This document shows, piece by piece, positions 36,625 to 44,834 of a stretch of DNA of 64,000 nt. The stretch lies in contig UQYQ01000010.1 of the NCBI GenBank assembly GCA_900545345.1, positions 1 to 64,000 of the forward strand, read 5' to 3'. The translations under genes and the position numbers were made by a program. This DNA comes from an uncultured Ruminococcus sp. Its GTDB lineage: Bacteria > Bacillota > Clostridia > Oscillospirales > Ruminococcaceae. The notes beneath the pieces were generated by a model. That model was not told where the DNA came from, searched no databases, and saw only the letters and a program-made list of their open reading frames with translations. The first letter of the stretch is position 1. Each line of letters begins with the position of its first letter.

Positions 36625-36657
36625 AACTGCTTATCTTAATATAAGCAGTTTTTTTGG
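36625..36657 (+). terminator. Terminator closing the ABC locus
   Basis: AACTGCTTAT (36625-36634) pairs perfectly with ATAAGCAGTT (36641-36650), and seven or more T follow. Confidence 0.9.
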
Positions 36658-36667
36658 ATTATTTTAC

Positions 36668-36696
36668 TTGAATTTTAAAGACAGATATAGTATAAT
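36668..36696 (+). promoter_or_regulatory. Promoter of the site-2 protease/scpAB cluster
   Basis: TTGAAT (36668-36673), a 17-base spacer and TATAAT (36691-36696). Confidence 0.8.
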
Positions 36697-36733
36697 TGAA
36701 TAAATATTATCTTAATTATACAGGGGGATAAAT

Positions 36734-37414
36734 ATGACTATAGATAAAATATTAGAATATGGCGTAAAGATACTGATTATTTTTATGGTTTTGCCTATTC
36801 ACGAATTTGCACATGCATGGATGGCGTCTAAGCTTGGTGATGATACAGCGCGACATTTGGGAAGATTAACGCTTAATCCGTTTTCTCATCTAGACATTTT
36901 AGGCTCAATATGTTTGCTAGTTGTCGGGTTTGGCTGGGCGAAGCCTGTGCCTATCAATCCGTACAATTTCAAAAACAGAAAAGCAGGCACTGCACTTACA
37001 GCACTTGCAGGGCCTATGTCGAACTTGATAGTTGCATATATTGCAATGATGATTTTTAAGGTAATTATGTGGGTGTCATTTGGTGGAAACAGTGAATTTT
37101 ATTTTTCAGAAACTTATTCATATCTCAGCCTGATATTCCAATATTTTATAACGATAAACATATTCTTAGCAGTATTTAATTTAATCCCTATACCTCCATT
37201 GGACGGTTCTAGGATATTATGCTATTTCCTTCCTGACAGTTTTGAAGAAAAAATGGAAAGATATAGCCAGATTATATATATAGTATTTATTGTTTTTGTA
37301 CTGTTTTTTGATGTTCTTGACGGTCCGATTAGTTGGATTGGAGGAAAAATATTCAATGTATTTTACTTTTTGACAGGTTGGATTGATTTAATTGCAAGGG
37401 GAATAATATTTTAA
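36734..37414 (+). CDS. Site-2 protease (M50) family membrane protein
   Basis: A 226-residue integral membrane metalloprotease. The zinc motif HEFAHAW is near residue 24 in the first helix. The third ligand lies in the PPLDGSRIL segment near residue 155. NPFSHLD and PINPYNFKNRK are typical of the small SREBP-type M50 proteins that usually sit next to scpA in Clostridia. The substrate is unknown. The start has GGGGG at good spacing, and scpA follows 27 bases later. Confidence 0.9.
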   Translation: MTIDKILEYGVKILIIFMVLPIHEFAHAWMASKLGDDTARHLGRLTLNPFSHLDILGSICLLVVGFGWAKPVPINPYNFKNRKAGTALTALAGPMSNLIVAYIAMMIFKVIMWVSFGGNSEFYFSETYSYLSLIFQYFITINIFLAVFNLIPIPPLDGSRILCYFLPDSFEEKMERYSQIIYIVFIVFVLFFDVLDGPISWIGGKIFNVFYFLTGWIDLIARGIIF

Positions 37415-37441
37415 TCAAAGAACTGAAAGGCATTTTAGTTA

Positions 37442-38155
37442 ATGAATAAGATTCAATTTAAGTTAGAGGCTTTTGAAGGACCGCTTGATTTGCTTTTGTA
37501 TTTGATTTCAAAGCATAAGCTTAACATCAATGATATTGAGATTTCACTTTTGCTTGAACAATATCTTGAATATATAGACGGTTTAAAAGAGCAGGATTTT
37601 GAAATAGCAGGCGAGTTTCTTGAAATGGCGGCAAAGCTCATATATATTAAGACCGTGTCTCTTTTGCCTCAGCCGAATGAAGCAAAAGAACTTAAAAAAG
37701 AGTTAGAAGGAAGATTAATTGAATATTCACTCTGTAAACAAACTGCAGATGAGCTGAAAAAAAACTATGTCGGCGGCGAGATTTTTGTTCGGCTTCCTAT
37801 GCCTGTTGAGATTGATAAAACATACACAAAAATTCATGATCCTCAGGAGCTTATTGAGGCTTATATGGGAATTTCGGTAAGAGTAAAAGAAGCTCCGAAG
37901 TTAGATGCTTCTATATTCAAGCCGATAGTTTCACATAAAATAGTATCTGTTACTTCTAAGATAATTTTTGTGTTGAAAAAGCTTTATACAACAGGTACCT
38001 GCAATATGGACAACCTTTATAAAGGTATTACCGATAAATCAGAGCGTGTTGCAACTTTTCTGGCTGTGCTTGAACTCACGAAATCGGGAAGAATTATGCT
38101 GAGTGATGATAATTCTAAGTTGTATTTTAACAGAAGAGATAAAACCGGACATTAA
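37442..38155 (+). CDS. scpA: Segregation and condensation protein A
   Basis: A 237-residue kleisin of the SMC-ScpAB condensin that compacts and segregates the chromosome. The N-terminal FKLEAFEGPLDLLLYLISKHK and IEISLLLEQYLEYI are diagnostic, and the C-terminal winged helix (about 160-237) binds the SMC head. It is followed 22 bases later by scpB, as in most Firmicutes. Confidence 0.96.
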   Translation: MNKIQFKLEAFEGPLDLLLYLISKHKLNINDIEISLLLEQYLEYIDGLKEQDFEIAGEFLEMAAKLIYIKTVSLLPQPNEAKELKKELEGRLIEYSLCKQTADELKKNYVGGEIFVRLPMPVEIDKTYTKIHDPQELIEAYMGISVRVKEAPKLDASIFKPIVSHKIVSVTSKIIFVLKKLYTTGTCNMDNLYKGITDKSERVATFLAVLELTKSGRIMLSDDNSKLYFNRRDKTGH

Positions 38156-38177
38156 ACAAATTTCAGGATGGTAATTT

Positions 38178-38774
38178 ATGAAAATAGATGAGAAAATTTC
38201 AGTTTTAGAAGCTATACTTTTTTCAAGCGGTGAACCAATGGAAAGTTCAAAGCTGGCAGAAGCAATTGAAGTTGATAAATCAACTCTTGATAAACTGGTT
38301 AGTTTATTAAATGACAAATATTCAAATTGTTTAAGTGCTTTGAAGGTTTATTTGCTGAATGATTCATATCAGCTCGGAACAAGGGAAGAATACTCTTCAC
38401 ATATAAAAAAGGCGATGGAAACCAAAAATAACTCTAAGCTTTCTCAGGCGGCGTTTGAGGTTTTGACTATAATTGCTTATAATCAGCCTGTAACAAAAGG
38501 CTTTGTGGAGCATGTCAGAGGTGTTGACAGTTCAAGTGTTGTGAACTCACTTGTTGAAAAAGGTTTGCTTGAAGAAGCGGGAAGAATTGATGTTCCGGGG
38601 CGACCGATTGCATTTAAAACAACCTCTAATTTTCTAAGGAGCTTCAAACTTAAATCACTTGATGATTTGCCTCCGCTTCCGAATCAGGAGCGTCAGGTTT
38701 CTTTCGACGATGTTTTAGATGAGGAAACTAAAGATATCAGCGGAAGTGACATAGAAAATAAAGATAGTGAATAA
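38178..38774 (+). CDS. scpB: Segregation and condensation protein B
   Basis: A 198-residue partner of ScpA with two winged-helix domains. The segments EAILFSSGEPME, LSQAAFEVLTIIAYNQPVTK and GLLEEAGRIDVPGRP are diagnostic. It dimerises and binds ScpA in the SMC complex. It has an acidic tail. Confidence 0.96.
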   Translation: MKIDEKISVLEAILFSSGEPMESSKLAEAIEVDKSTLDKLVSLLNDKYSNCLSALKVYLLNDSYQLGTREEYSSHIKKAMETKNNSKLSQAAFEVLTIIAYNQPVTKGFVEHVRGVDSSSVVNSLVEKGLLEEAGRIDVPGRPIAFKTTSNFLRSFKLKSLDDLPPLPNQERQVSFDDVLDEETKDISGSDIENKDSE

Positions 38775-38798
38775 ATAGGTTTTATTTTAGATGGGGGG

Positions 38799-39722
38799 AT
38801 GATAAATATTATTGCTTTGTATATAATTGCAGGAATTATCCTGTGCGTATATATTATCCTTCGTTTTTCGGTTAAAATAACATACTATGTGAACAGCAAT
38901 ACAGATGAAATTGAGTTATCGGCTAAATGGCTGTGGTTTAACATTTATCCAAGACCTCAGAAAGCTGTTAAAACAAATAAAGCAAGCAGAAAGAGTAAAA
39001 TAAAATCAGAAAAAATATATTCAGAAAAATTTGATTTTTCAAAAATTGATAATGAGCTAACTAATCAAACAAAAGAAGAGCTTGATAAAAAAATTGATTT
39101 GCTTGAAAAAGAGCTTGAAAATCAAAAGCAGATGTCAGAACACAATGAAAAATCCGCTGAGGCGAATAAGCCGCTGAATACTGACAAAAAAGCATCTTTA
39201 AATAAAAAAGAAAAGAAACACTTAATAAAAACCGAAAAAACAAAAAATAATGATAATGGACTGAAATCAAAAATTAATAAAGTAAAGTACACTTGGAAAA
39301 AATATAAAGACTATGTTCCTATGACATGGAAAGCGTTCAGAAAGTTATTGAAACAAATCAGGTTTTATGATACTGAAATAGAAATTACTGTTGGAAAAGA
39401 TGACTCTTATGACGCTGCTATGCTTTACGGTAAAATTAATACGGTTCTTTTCAACGGACTTAGTGTTGTGGGATTGATTTTTTCTCTGTATAAGCCTAAA
39501 AAAGCAGAAGTTAAATGTGTATTTGATAAAAAGGTATTTGAATATGAAATCTATGGGAAAATAAAGCTTCGACCGAGCACAATATTAAGTATAGCAATAT
39601 GTTTTGGAATTAAGTTTTTGATAATTTTTTTAAAAAAACGCCGTATGGCTAAAAAGCAATATAAATTAAAGCGTAAGATGGTTTTAAATAAACAAAAGGA
39701 GTTGCTGGCAAATGAAGGATAA
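38799..39722 (+). CDS. DUF2953 domain-containing membrane protein
   Basis: A 307-residue protein with an N-terminal helix (about 3-22), a Lys/Glu-rich middle and a C-terminal DUF2953-like domain that contains a second hydrophobic segment and ends in a very basic tail. The gene order scpB, DUF2953, ytfJ is conserved in spore-forming Clostridia, and a role in sporulation or envelope is suspected but not shown. The GGGGGG ribosome binding site abuts the ATG with no spacer, so the true start could be slightly downstream at a non-ATG codon. The end overlaps ytfJ by 11 bases. Confidence 0.75.
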   Translation: MINIIALYIIAGIILCVYIILRFSVKITYYVNSNTDEIELSAKWLWFNIYPRPQKAVKTNKASRKSKIKSEKIYSEKFDFSKIDNELTNQTKEELDKKIDLLEKELENQKQMSEHNEKSAEANKPLNTDKKASLNKKEKKHLIKTEKTKNNDNGLKSKINKVKYTWKKYKDYVPMTWKAFRKLLKQIRFYDTEIEITVGKDDSYDAAMLYGKINTVLFNGLSVVGLIFSLYKPKKAEVKCVFDKKVFEYEIYGKIKLRPSTILSIAICFGIKFLIIFLKKRRMAKKQYKLKRKMVLNKQKELLANEG

Positions 39723-40083
39723 TAACTTAGAAAAGCTTGTTGATACTGCAATGCAGAAAATACATGAGCTTGCTGATTGTGAAACTGTAGTGGGAAAACC
39801 GATAACAGCTGACGGAACTACAATAATTCCTATATCAAAGGTTTCGGTGGGATTTACATCCGGAGGGTCCGACCTGCCTACTAAAGGGTCAAAGGACTTA
39901 TTCGGAGGCGGAACTGCAGGGGGCGTAACAATGCAGCCGATTGCCTTTATTACAATTACAAACGGGGAAGTAAAGCTTCTTCAGATGTCAGTTAATGCAA
40001 GCAAGGAAAATGCTCTGATTAATATGGTTCCTGACGTTATAGATAAAATTACAAATTTTATTAACAAAAAGAGCGAGGAATAA
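39712..40083 (+). CDS. ytfJ: GerW/YtfJ family sporulation protein
   Basis: A 123-residue protein of the GerW family, needed for spore germination in Bacillus. The motif TVVGKPITADGTTIIPISKVSVGF near residues 25-48, the glycine-rich GGGTAGG segment and the end with DVIDKITNFINK are typical. Its presence is the main sign that the organism can sporulate or descends from spore formers. It overlaps the DUF2953 gene. Confidence 0.9.
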   Translation: MKDNNLEKLVDTAMQKIHELADCETVVGKPITADGTTIIPISKVSVGFTSGGSDLPTKGSKDLFGGGTAGGVTMQPIAFITITNGEVKLLQMSVNASKENALINMVPDVIDKITNFINKKSEE

Positions 40084-40246
40084 TTATTAACGATGTTCCG
40101 ACTCATATAGTGACAGTCTGCCGTTGATCAAATTATCTTTTTTATCAAATTTACTAAAGGCGGCATTGGGTGAGGTGTTACCGTTGCCCGGTGTATTATT
40201 TTTTATTAAGTGTGCATAATTATTTAAGAAATGAGGTGTATGCTTA

Positions 40247-41386
40247 ATGAAAAAATTGTCAAGTATTTGCATAGCTTTTTTAATAACATCAAGCTGCTTA
40301 TTCAATAGTTTTTTGCTGACCGGAGAAGCAGTGTCAGATTCAGCAAAAGCTGCAATTTTGATTGATGCTGACAGCGGTAAGGTTTTGTATGAACACAATT
40401 CAAAAAAGAAACTTCCTATGGCAAGTACTACAAAAATAATGTCTGCATTATTGGCTGTCGAAAGCGGAAGCCTTGACGAACAGTTCAAAGTTGATGATAA
40501 CGCTATTAAAGTAGAAGGTTCGTCGATGGGGCTTAAAAGCGGTGATTTTGTTACACAGCGTGATTTGTGTTACGGAATGATGCTTCCGAGCGGGAATGAT
40601 GCTGCTAATGCAACTGCTGTCAGAGTTTCAGGCAGTATTGAAAACTTTGTATCCCTTATGAACAAAAGGGCGAAGGAAATCGGACTTAAGTCGACAAATT
40701 TTGTAACACCGTCGGGTCTTGATGATTATACAGACAATCATTATTCAACTGCATCTGATATGGCAACGCTTACAGCATATGCATTGAAAAACGAGACCTT
40801 TGCTGAAATATGCTCAACTAAAAGTGTTAAGCTTAAATTCGGTAATCCTCCATATGACAGGTGGCTTTCTAACACGAATAAATTGATTGGTGCCTGTGAG
40901 GGGATAATAGGAGTAAAAACAGGCTTTACGGATAAGGCAAAACGATGTCTTGTTTCGGCTTGCAGGCGTGACGGTACAACTTTAATTTGCGTAACGCTTA
41001 ATGACCCCAATGACTGGAAAGATCATTCAAATTTATATGAGTTCGGTTTTTCGCAATATAAACGCATTTCACTCAAACCCAAGATTAGTTCTTTTAAAGT
41101 ACCGATAGTAGGTTCCGATGATGATACAGTTTCGGCAAGCTGTAGAAATGAAATAAAAGTAAGTGTTCACAACGATGAAGAAGATAAAATAACTCAGGTT
41201 GTAGTTTTAAATCAAGTCAATTATGCACCGATAACGAACGGTGAACAATTGGGGTATGTAAATTATTATATAGATAAAAGACTAATCGGTCAGACTGAAA
41301 TTGTATCAGATGAAAGTGTTTGTAAGGAAGAAACGGAGCCTTCCTTTTTTGAAAAGCTATTCGCACGGATTTGGAGGGCAATGTGA
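40247..41386 (+). CDS. D-alanyl-D-alanine carboxypeptidase (DacF/PBP5 type, S11)
   Basis: A 379-residue exported penicillin-binding protein. The signal peptide (about 1-25) precedes the serine peptidase domain, with the SxxK motif in PMASTTKIMSALLA (Ser64, Lys67), SGNDAAN (SxN) near residue 122 and KTGFTDKAKR (KTG) near residue 224. It trims the terminal D-Ala from peptidoglycan stem peptides. The C-terminal PBP5-type beta domain ends in an amphipathic anchor (FFEKLFARIWRAM). It lies in the conserved cluster next to ytfJ, where sporulation-linked dacF-type genes are often found. Confidence 0.93.
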   Translation: MKKLSSICIAFLITSSCLFNSFLLTGEAVSDSAKAAILIDADSGKVLYEHNSKKKLPMASTTKIMSALLAVESGSLDEQFKVDDNAIKVEGSSMGLKSGDFVTQRDLCYGMMLPSGNDAANATAVRVSGSIENFVSLMNKRAKEIGLKSTNFVTPSGLDDYTDNHYSTASDMATLTAYALKNETFAEICSTKSVKLKFGNPPYDRWLSNTNKLIGACEGIIGVKTGFTDKAKRCLVSACRRDGTTLICVTLNDPNDWKDHSNLYEFGFSQYKRISLKPKISSFKVPIVGSDDDTVSASCRNEIKVSVHNDEEDKITQVVVLNQVNYAPITNGEQLGYVNYYIDKRLIGQTEIVSDESVCKEETEPSFFEKLFARIWRAM

Positions 41387-41510
41387 TTTTTACGAAGTTT
41401 GATTAGTATTATCATGTGAACTGTTATATTATCACTATGTTGTTGGATTGTGGTTTTGTACCGATGATAGATACAAGCTGCAAAATAATGTTCTTTAGCA
41501 GATATATTAT

Positions 41511-41647
41511 GCGAACCGGGTGTAGCGTTACACTTATAGCAAAACTTACTATTATATTTATGTAATAAAAACGCGTGACACAAAACTCAAGATGCATACT
41601 AATTATGTACGCGAATTGGGTGCAGCGTCACGCTGTCTGAGGTTCGC
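41511..41647 (+). repeat. Pair of diverged 22-base repeats in a possible structured leader of rluB
   Basis: GCGAACCGGGTGTAGCGTTA (41511-41530) recurs with about five changes as GCGAATTGGGTGCAGCGTCA (41611-41630), exactly 100 bases later. The second copy is in a hairpin (GCGAA...TTCGC with CAGCG-TCA-CGCTG inside). A GCGTGAC at 41573-41579 could pair with GTCACGC at 41627-41633. The stretch between dacF and rluB otherwise holds no gene. Confidence 0.45.
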
Positions 41648-41672
41648 CGGCTACATATGAAAGGAAAATTTA

Positions 41673-42419
41673 ATGGAAAAGACAAGAATTCAAAAAATCA
41701 TTGCAGACGCAGGATATTGTTCAAGAAGAAAAGCCGAAGAGCTTATTTTTCAAAAGCGTGTTAAGGTCAACGGAAGACCGTGCAAGTTAGGCGATAAGGC
41801 ATTTGCCGGTAAGGATATAATAACAGTTGACGGTGAGAAGTTATATACCCCAAGACGAAGAAATCTGTATTATATAATGCTTAATAAGCCTAGAGGTTAT
41901 GTTACCACAATGAGTGATGAGCTCGACAGAAGAAATGTATCTGACCTTTTAGTTGGTATTCCTGAGCGTGTGTATCCGATCGGAAGACTTGACAGAAATT
42001 CAGAAGGTTTGCTTCTTTTTACCAATGACGGAGCTTTTGCAAATGATATTATGCACCCATCAAAGCACGTTACAAAAACTTATCGTGTTACAGTGCGTCC
42101 TGACATAACTGATGAGCAGTTAGTAAGGCTTTCGGAGGGTGTTGAGATTGACGGTAAAATGACACTTCCATGTACTATAAACGTTCTGACAAAAGAGCCC
42201 GGAAGGGTAGTCATGCAAATGGTTATCAGAGAGGGAAGAAACAGGCAAATCAGAAAAATGTGTGAAGCAGTTGGTTTAGAGGTTGCCAGGCTTAAAAGGA
42301 CTTCTATAGGTCCTTTAAAGCTCGGTATGTTAAAGCCCGGTGAGTATAGAGAGCTTATGCCTGATGAACTAAGAGCGATACGAACAGCAATATCTAAAAA
42401 AGAGAATTCTAAAAGATAA
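41673..42419 (+). CDS. rluB: Pseudouridine synthase, RluB/RsuA family
   Basis: A 248-residue enzyme. An S4 RNA-binding domain (about 1-60, RIQKIIADAGYCSRRKAEEL) is followed by the RsuA/RluB catalytic domain. LNKPRGYVTT, then the catalytic Asp in GRLDRNSEGLLLFTNDG, and GRNRQIRKM are present. It probably modifies 23S rRNA U2605. The last gene of the scpAB-like cluster, it is transcribed after a 286-base gap. Confidence 0.93.
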   Translation: MEKTRIQKIIADAGYCSRRKAEELIFQKRVKVNGRPCKLGDKAFAGKDIITVDGEKLYTPRRRNLYYIMLNKPRGYVTTMSDELDRRNVSDLLVGIPERVYPIGRLDRNSEGLLLFTNDGAFANDIMHPSKHVTKTYRVTVRPDITDEQLVRLSEGVEIDGKMTLPCTINVLTKEPGRVVMQMVIREGRNRQIRKMCEAVGLEVARLKRTSIGPLKLGMLKPGEYRELMPDELRAIRTAISKKENSKR

Positions 42420-42486
42420 ACAGCAATTTTATAATATTTATTAATAATCAAATACATCTGGAAGGAGATATGCTCTCTGATGGAGC

Positions 42487-42885
42487 ATGGTTTTAATTAA
42501 AATGCTGGAGATATTACAAGCTAGAAATAAAGAAAATTACAGAGAAAAGATTTCGCAGCTGAATTTGGATTTCAAGTCTACTTTTGTAGTTGAAGCTACT
42601 GACGAAGGAAATTCATTAGGGTATGGAATTTATCATTTTGCGGTTGATGAAGATTATACACCGATTGTGGAAATCGATTATGTTTTTGACAATTCAGATA
42701 TATTATTGCTTGATGGAATAATACGGTCAATATTGTTTTTGGCAATGATGAGACAGGTTGATAAAGCAAAATTCGGTTTAGCACAGACTGATGAAATTGC
42801 AAAGCTTGGTTTTGTGCAAAATAATTATAATTATTTGGACTCTATTGCGAAATTTATGTCTAAATGTAAAAGTTGCAAAAACTAA
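42487..42885 (+). CDS. GNAT-like protein of unknown function
   Basis: A 132-residue protein. Its second half (residues about 75-125) has a helix and a GF motif (EIAKLGFVQ) resembling the end of GNAT acetyltransferases. The start is uncertain. The best AAGGAG site (42462-42467) belongs to an 8-codon frame (ATG at 42470) whose codons overlap the ATG at 42487; a further ATG lies at 42502 (MLEIL). Translation of the tiny frame may be coupled to this gene. No catalytic assignment is possible. Confidence 0.65.
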   Translation: MVLIKMLEILQARNKENYREKISQLNLDFKSTFVVEATDEGNSLGYGIYHFAVDEDYTPIVEIDYVFDNSDILLLDGIIRSILFLAMMRQVDKAKFGLAQTDEIAKLGFVQNNYNYLDSIAKFMSKCKSCKN

Positions 42886-42896
42886 TTGTTATTTTC

Positions 42897-42925
42897 TTGT
42901 CAAACTTGTATTTTTGTAGTATAAT
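42897..42925 (+). promoter_or_regulatory. Promoter of the biotin carboxyltransferase operon
   Basis: TTGTCA (42897-42902), a 17-base spacer and TATAAT (42920-42925). The leader of about 135 bases up to 43065 holds nothing that I recognise. Confidence 0.75.
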
Positions 42926-43065
42926 AAACTTGTGTAATTTGGTTTTATTTTTTACTCATTATTGAAATTTTATCAAATCGCACCTTATTTATGTGTTTTT
43001 AAGTATTAAATGCAGTAAAATTAGCCTTTAAACGGCTTGAAAAATAAATGAATGGAGGAAATTCA

Positions 43066-44415
43066 ATGACTAAGGATACTATCTCACTCTCAGCAAGAGA
43101 TAGGTTGGCATGTCTGTTTGATAACGGTGAGTTTACTGAACTGGATGCAATGGCGAAATGTTCAGATAATCTTTCGGGTGTAATAACAGCTTATGGATAT
43201 GTTGATTCTAATCCGGTTTATGCTTTTGCTCAGGATTCATCAGTTAATGATGGAGCTTTAACAAAAGTACAAGCTGATAAGATTTCTAAAATCTATGATA
43301 TGGCTTCTGCTACAGGTCTTCCTGTTATAGGGATTTACGACTCTTTCGGGGCCGATTTAAACGATGGGATTTCTGCAATGACATCTTATGGGGAACTGCT
43401 TTTGAAAGCATCCAATTTGTCAGGTGTTGTACCGCAGATTTCAGTTATTGCAGGGGTTTGTGCAGGTGCTGCAGCTATTTTGGCAGTGTCGGCTGATTTT
43501 GTTGTTATGACAAAAGACGCAGAGTTATTTATTACACCGAACACAGAGGTTAAGGATTTGGCTCAAAATGCAGCAGAAAACGGTACAGCTTCCTTGATTG
43601 CAGACAGCGATGAAGACGCTGTTGAAAAAGTTAAAGAAATTTTAGTTAAGCTTCCTCAGAATAATTTATCTCCTGTTCCTATGTTTGAGTATGAAGAACC
43701 GAGCGTTGGTTATCAGGATAATGCAGAAAGTATTGCTGAAGCTGTGTGTGACGCTGAAAGTATTATTGAACTTTCAAAAGATTTCGGCAAGGCAAGCTAT
43801 ACTGCATTAGCTTCAATCGGCGGAGCAACAGTTGGTATTTGTGCAACAAATAAAACTGACGATAAGCTTACAGCGTGTGACTGCTCGAAGCTGGCAAGAT
43901 TTGTTCGCACCTGTGACGCTTTTGCAATTCCTGTAATCACCTTTGTTGATACCGAAGGTTTTGATAACAGTGAGTGTGCCAATAAATCAGGTGCGGTTTT
44001 ACAGATGGCAAAATTGTCTTCTGCTTATGCTGAGGCAACAACCATAAAGATTTCAGTTATTACGGGAAAAGCTTATGGCCCCGGTTTTATTGCTCTTGCA
44101 GGCAAGGGTGCTAATGCCGATTTGGTTTTTGCAGTTGATAAAGCTGTAATTTCTGCATTAGAGCCTGTTGCGGCAGTTGAGTTTTTAAGTCACGATAAAT
44201 TAAAGGGTACAGATGATTTATCAAAATCGAGAGAAGAACTTGTAAAGAAATACATTGATGAAGAGGCGTCAGCAAAGGTTGCTGCTGAAAAAATGTGTGT
44301 TGACGGTGTTATTTCTACTGATGAAATCAGATATACACTTAAAAATGCTATAGAGATAATGGCTGGTAAGAGAATTACAAGACTTCCTAAGAAGCATAAT
44401 AACAGCCCATTTTAA
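43066..44415 (+). CDS. Biotin-dependent acyl-CoA carboxyltransferase subunit (12S/MmdA-like)
   Basis: A 449-residue protein of the carboxyl transferase family. It has the N-terminal SARDRLACLFDNGEFTE, the central VCAGAAAILAVSADFVVM and, in the second half, GPGFIALAGKGANADLVFAV. It is about 60 residues shorter than typical MmdA or transcarboxylase 12S subunits, and its N-terminal half looks diverged. It would move CO2 between biotin and an acyl-CoA. The start at 43066 has TGGAGG at good spacing. It is followed by the biotin carrier and an OadA-type subunit. Confidence 0.85.
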   Translation: MTKDTISLSARDRLACLFDNGEFTELDAMAKCSDNLSGVITAYGYVDSNPVYAFAQDSSVNDGALTKVQADKISKIYDMASATGLPVIGIYDSFGADLNDGISAMTSYGELLLKASNLSGVVPQISVIAGVCAGAAAILAVSADFVVMTKDAELFITPNTEVKDLAQNAAENGTASLIADSDEDAVEKVKEILVKLPQNNLSPVPMFEYEEPSVGYQDNAESIAEAVCDAESIIELSKDFGKASYTALASIGGATVGICATNKTDDKLTACDCSKLARFVRTCDAFAIPVITFVDTEGFDNSECANKSGAVLQMAKLSSAYAEATTIKISVITGKAYGPGFIALAGKGANADLVFAVDKAVISALEPVAAVEFLSHDKLKGTDDLSKSREELVKKYIDEEASAKVAAEKMCVDGVISTDEIRYTLKNAIEIMAGKRITRLPKKHNNSPF

Positions 44416-44451
44416 TTAAGTTTTAAAATTATAGAATAGGTGGTTTTTATA

Positions 44452-44805
44452 ATGAAAAGATATAATATAACTGTAAACGGAAAAACATATGATGTTGCTG
44501 TTGAAGAAGCGGGAAGTACTCAGACTTCAGCATCAGCACCTGTTGTATCAGCTCCGGCACCGGCACCTGTACCGGCTGCTTCCGCAGCAGAGGGAACGAA
44601 GGTTTCAGCACCAATGCCGGGAACTATTTTAGATATTAAAGTTTCTGAGGGTGATACTGTCAGTGAAGGTGCTCCTATGTTTGTACTTGAAGCTATGAAA
44701 ATGGAGAATGATGTTAATGCTCCATGCTCAGGCAAGGTGGTAAGTATAAATACTGCTAAAGGTTCAGCTGTTGAAACGGGAACTCTTTTAGCAGTAATTC
44801 AATAA
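44452..44805 (+). CDS. Biotin carboxyl carrier protein subunit
   Basis: A 117-residue carrier. A short N-terminal region is followed by an Ala/Pro-rich flexible linker (about 25-48) and a biotinyl domain. Biotin would attach to Lys83 in EAMKMEND. Linker and size match the gamma/1.3S subunits of biotin-dependent decarboxylases and transcarboxylase. It carries CO2 between the flanking subunits. The GTGG ribosome binding site is weak, and an in-frame start at 44440 is possible. Confidence 0.93.
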   Translation: MKRYNITVNGKTYDVAVEEAGSTQTSASAPVVSAPAPAPVPAASAAEGTKVSAPMPGTILDIKVSEGDTVSEGAPMFVLEAMKMENDVNAPCSGKVVSINTAKGSAVETGTLLAVIQ

Positions 44806-44834
44806 TTTTCAAAATTTTGAAAGGACACTGGAAA

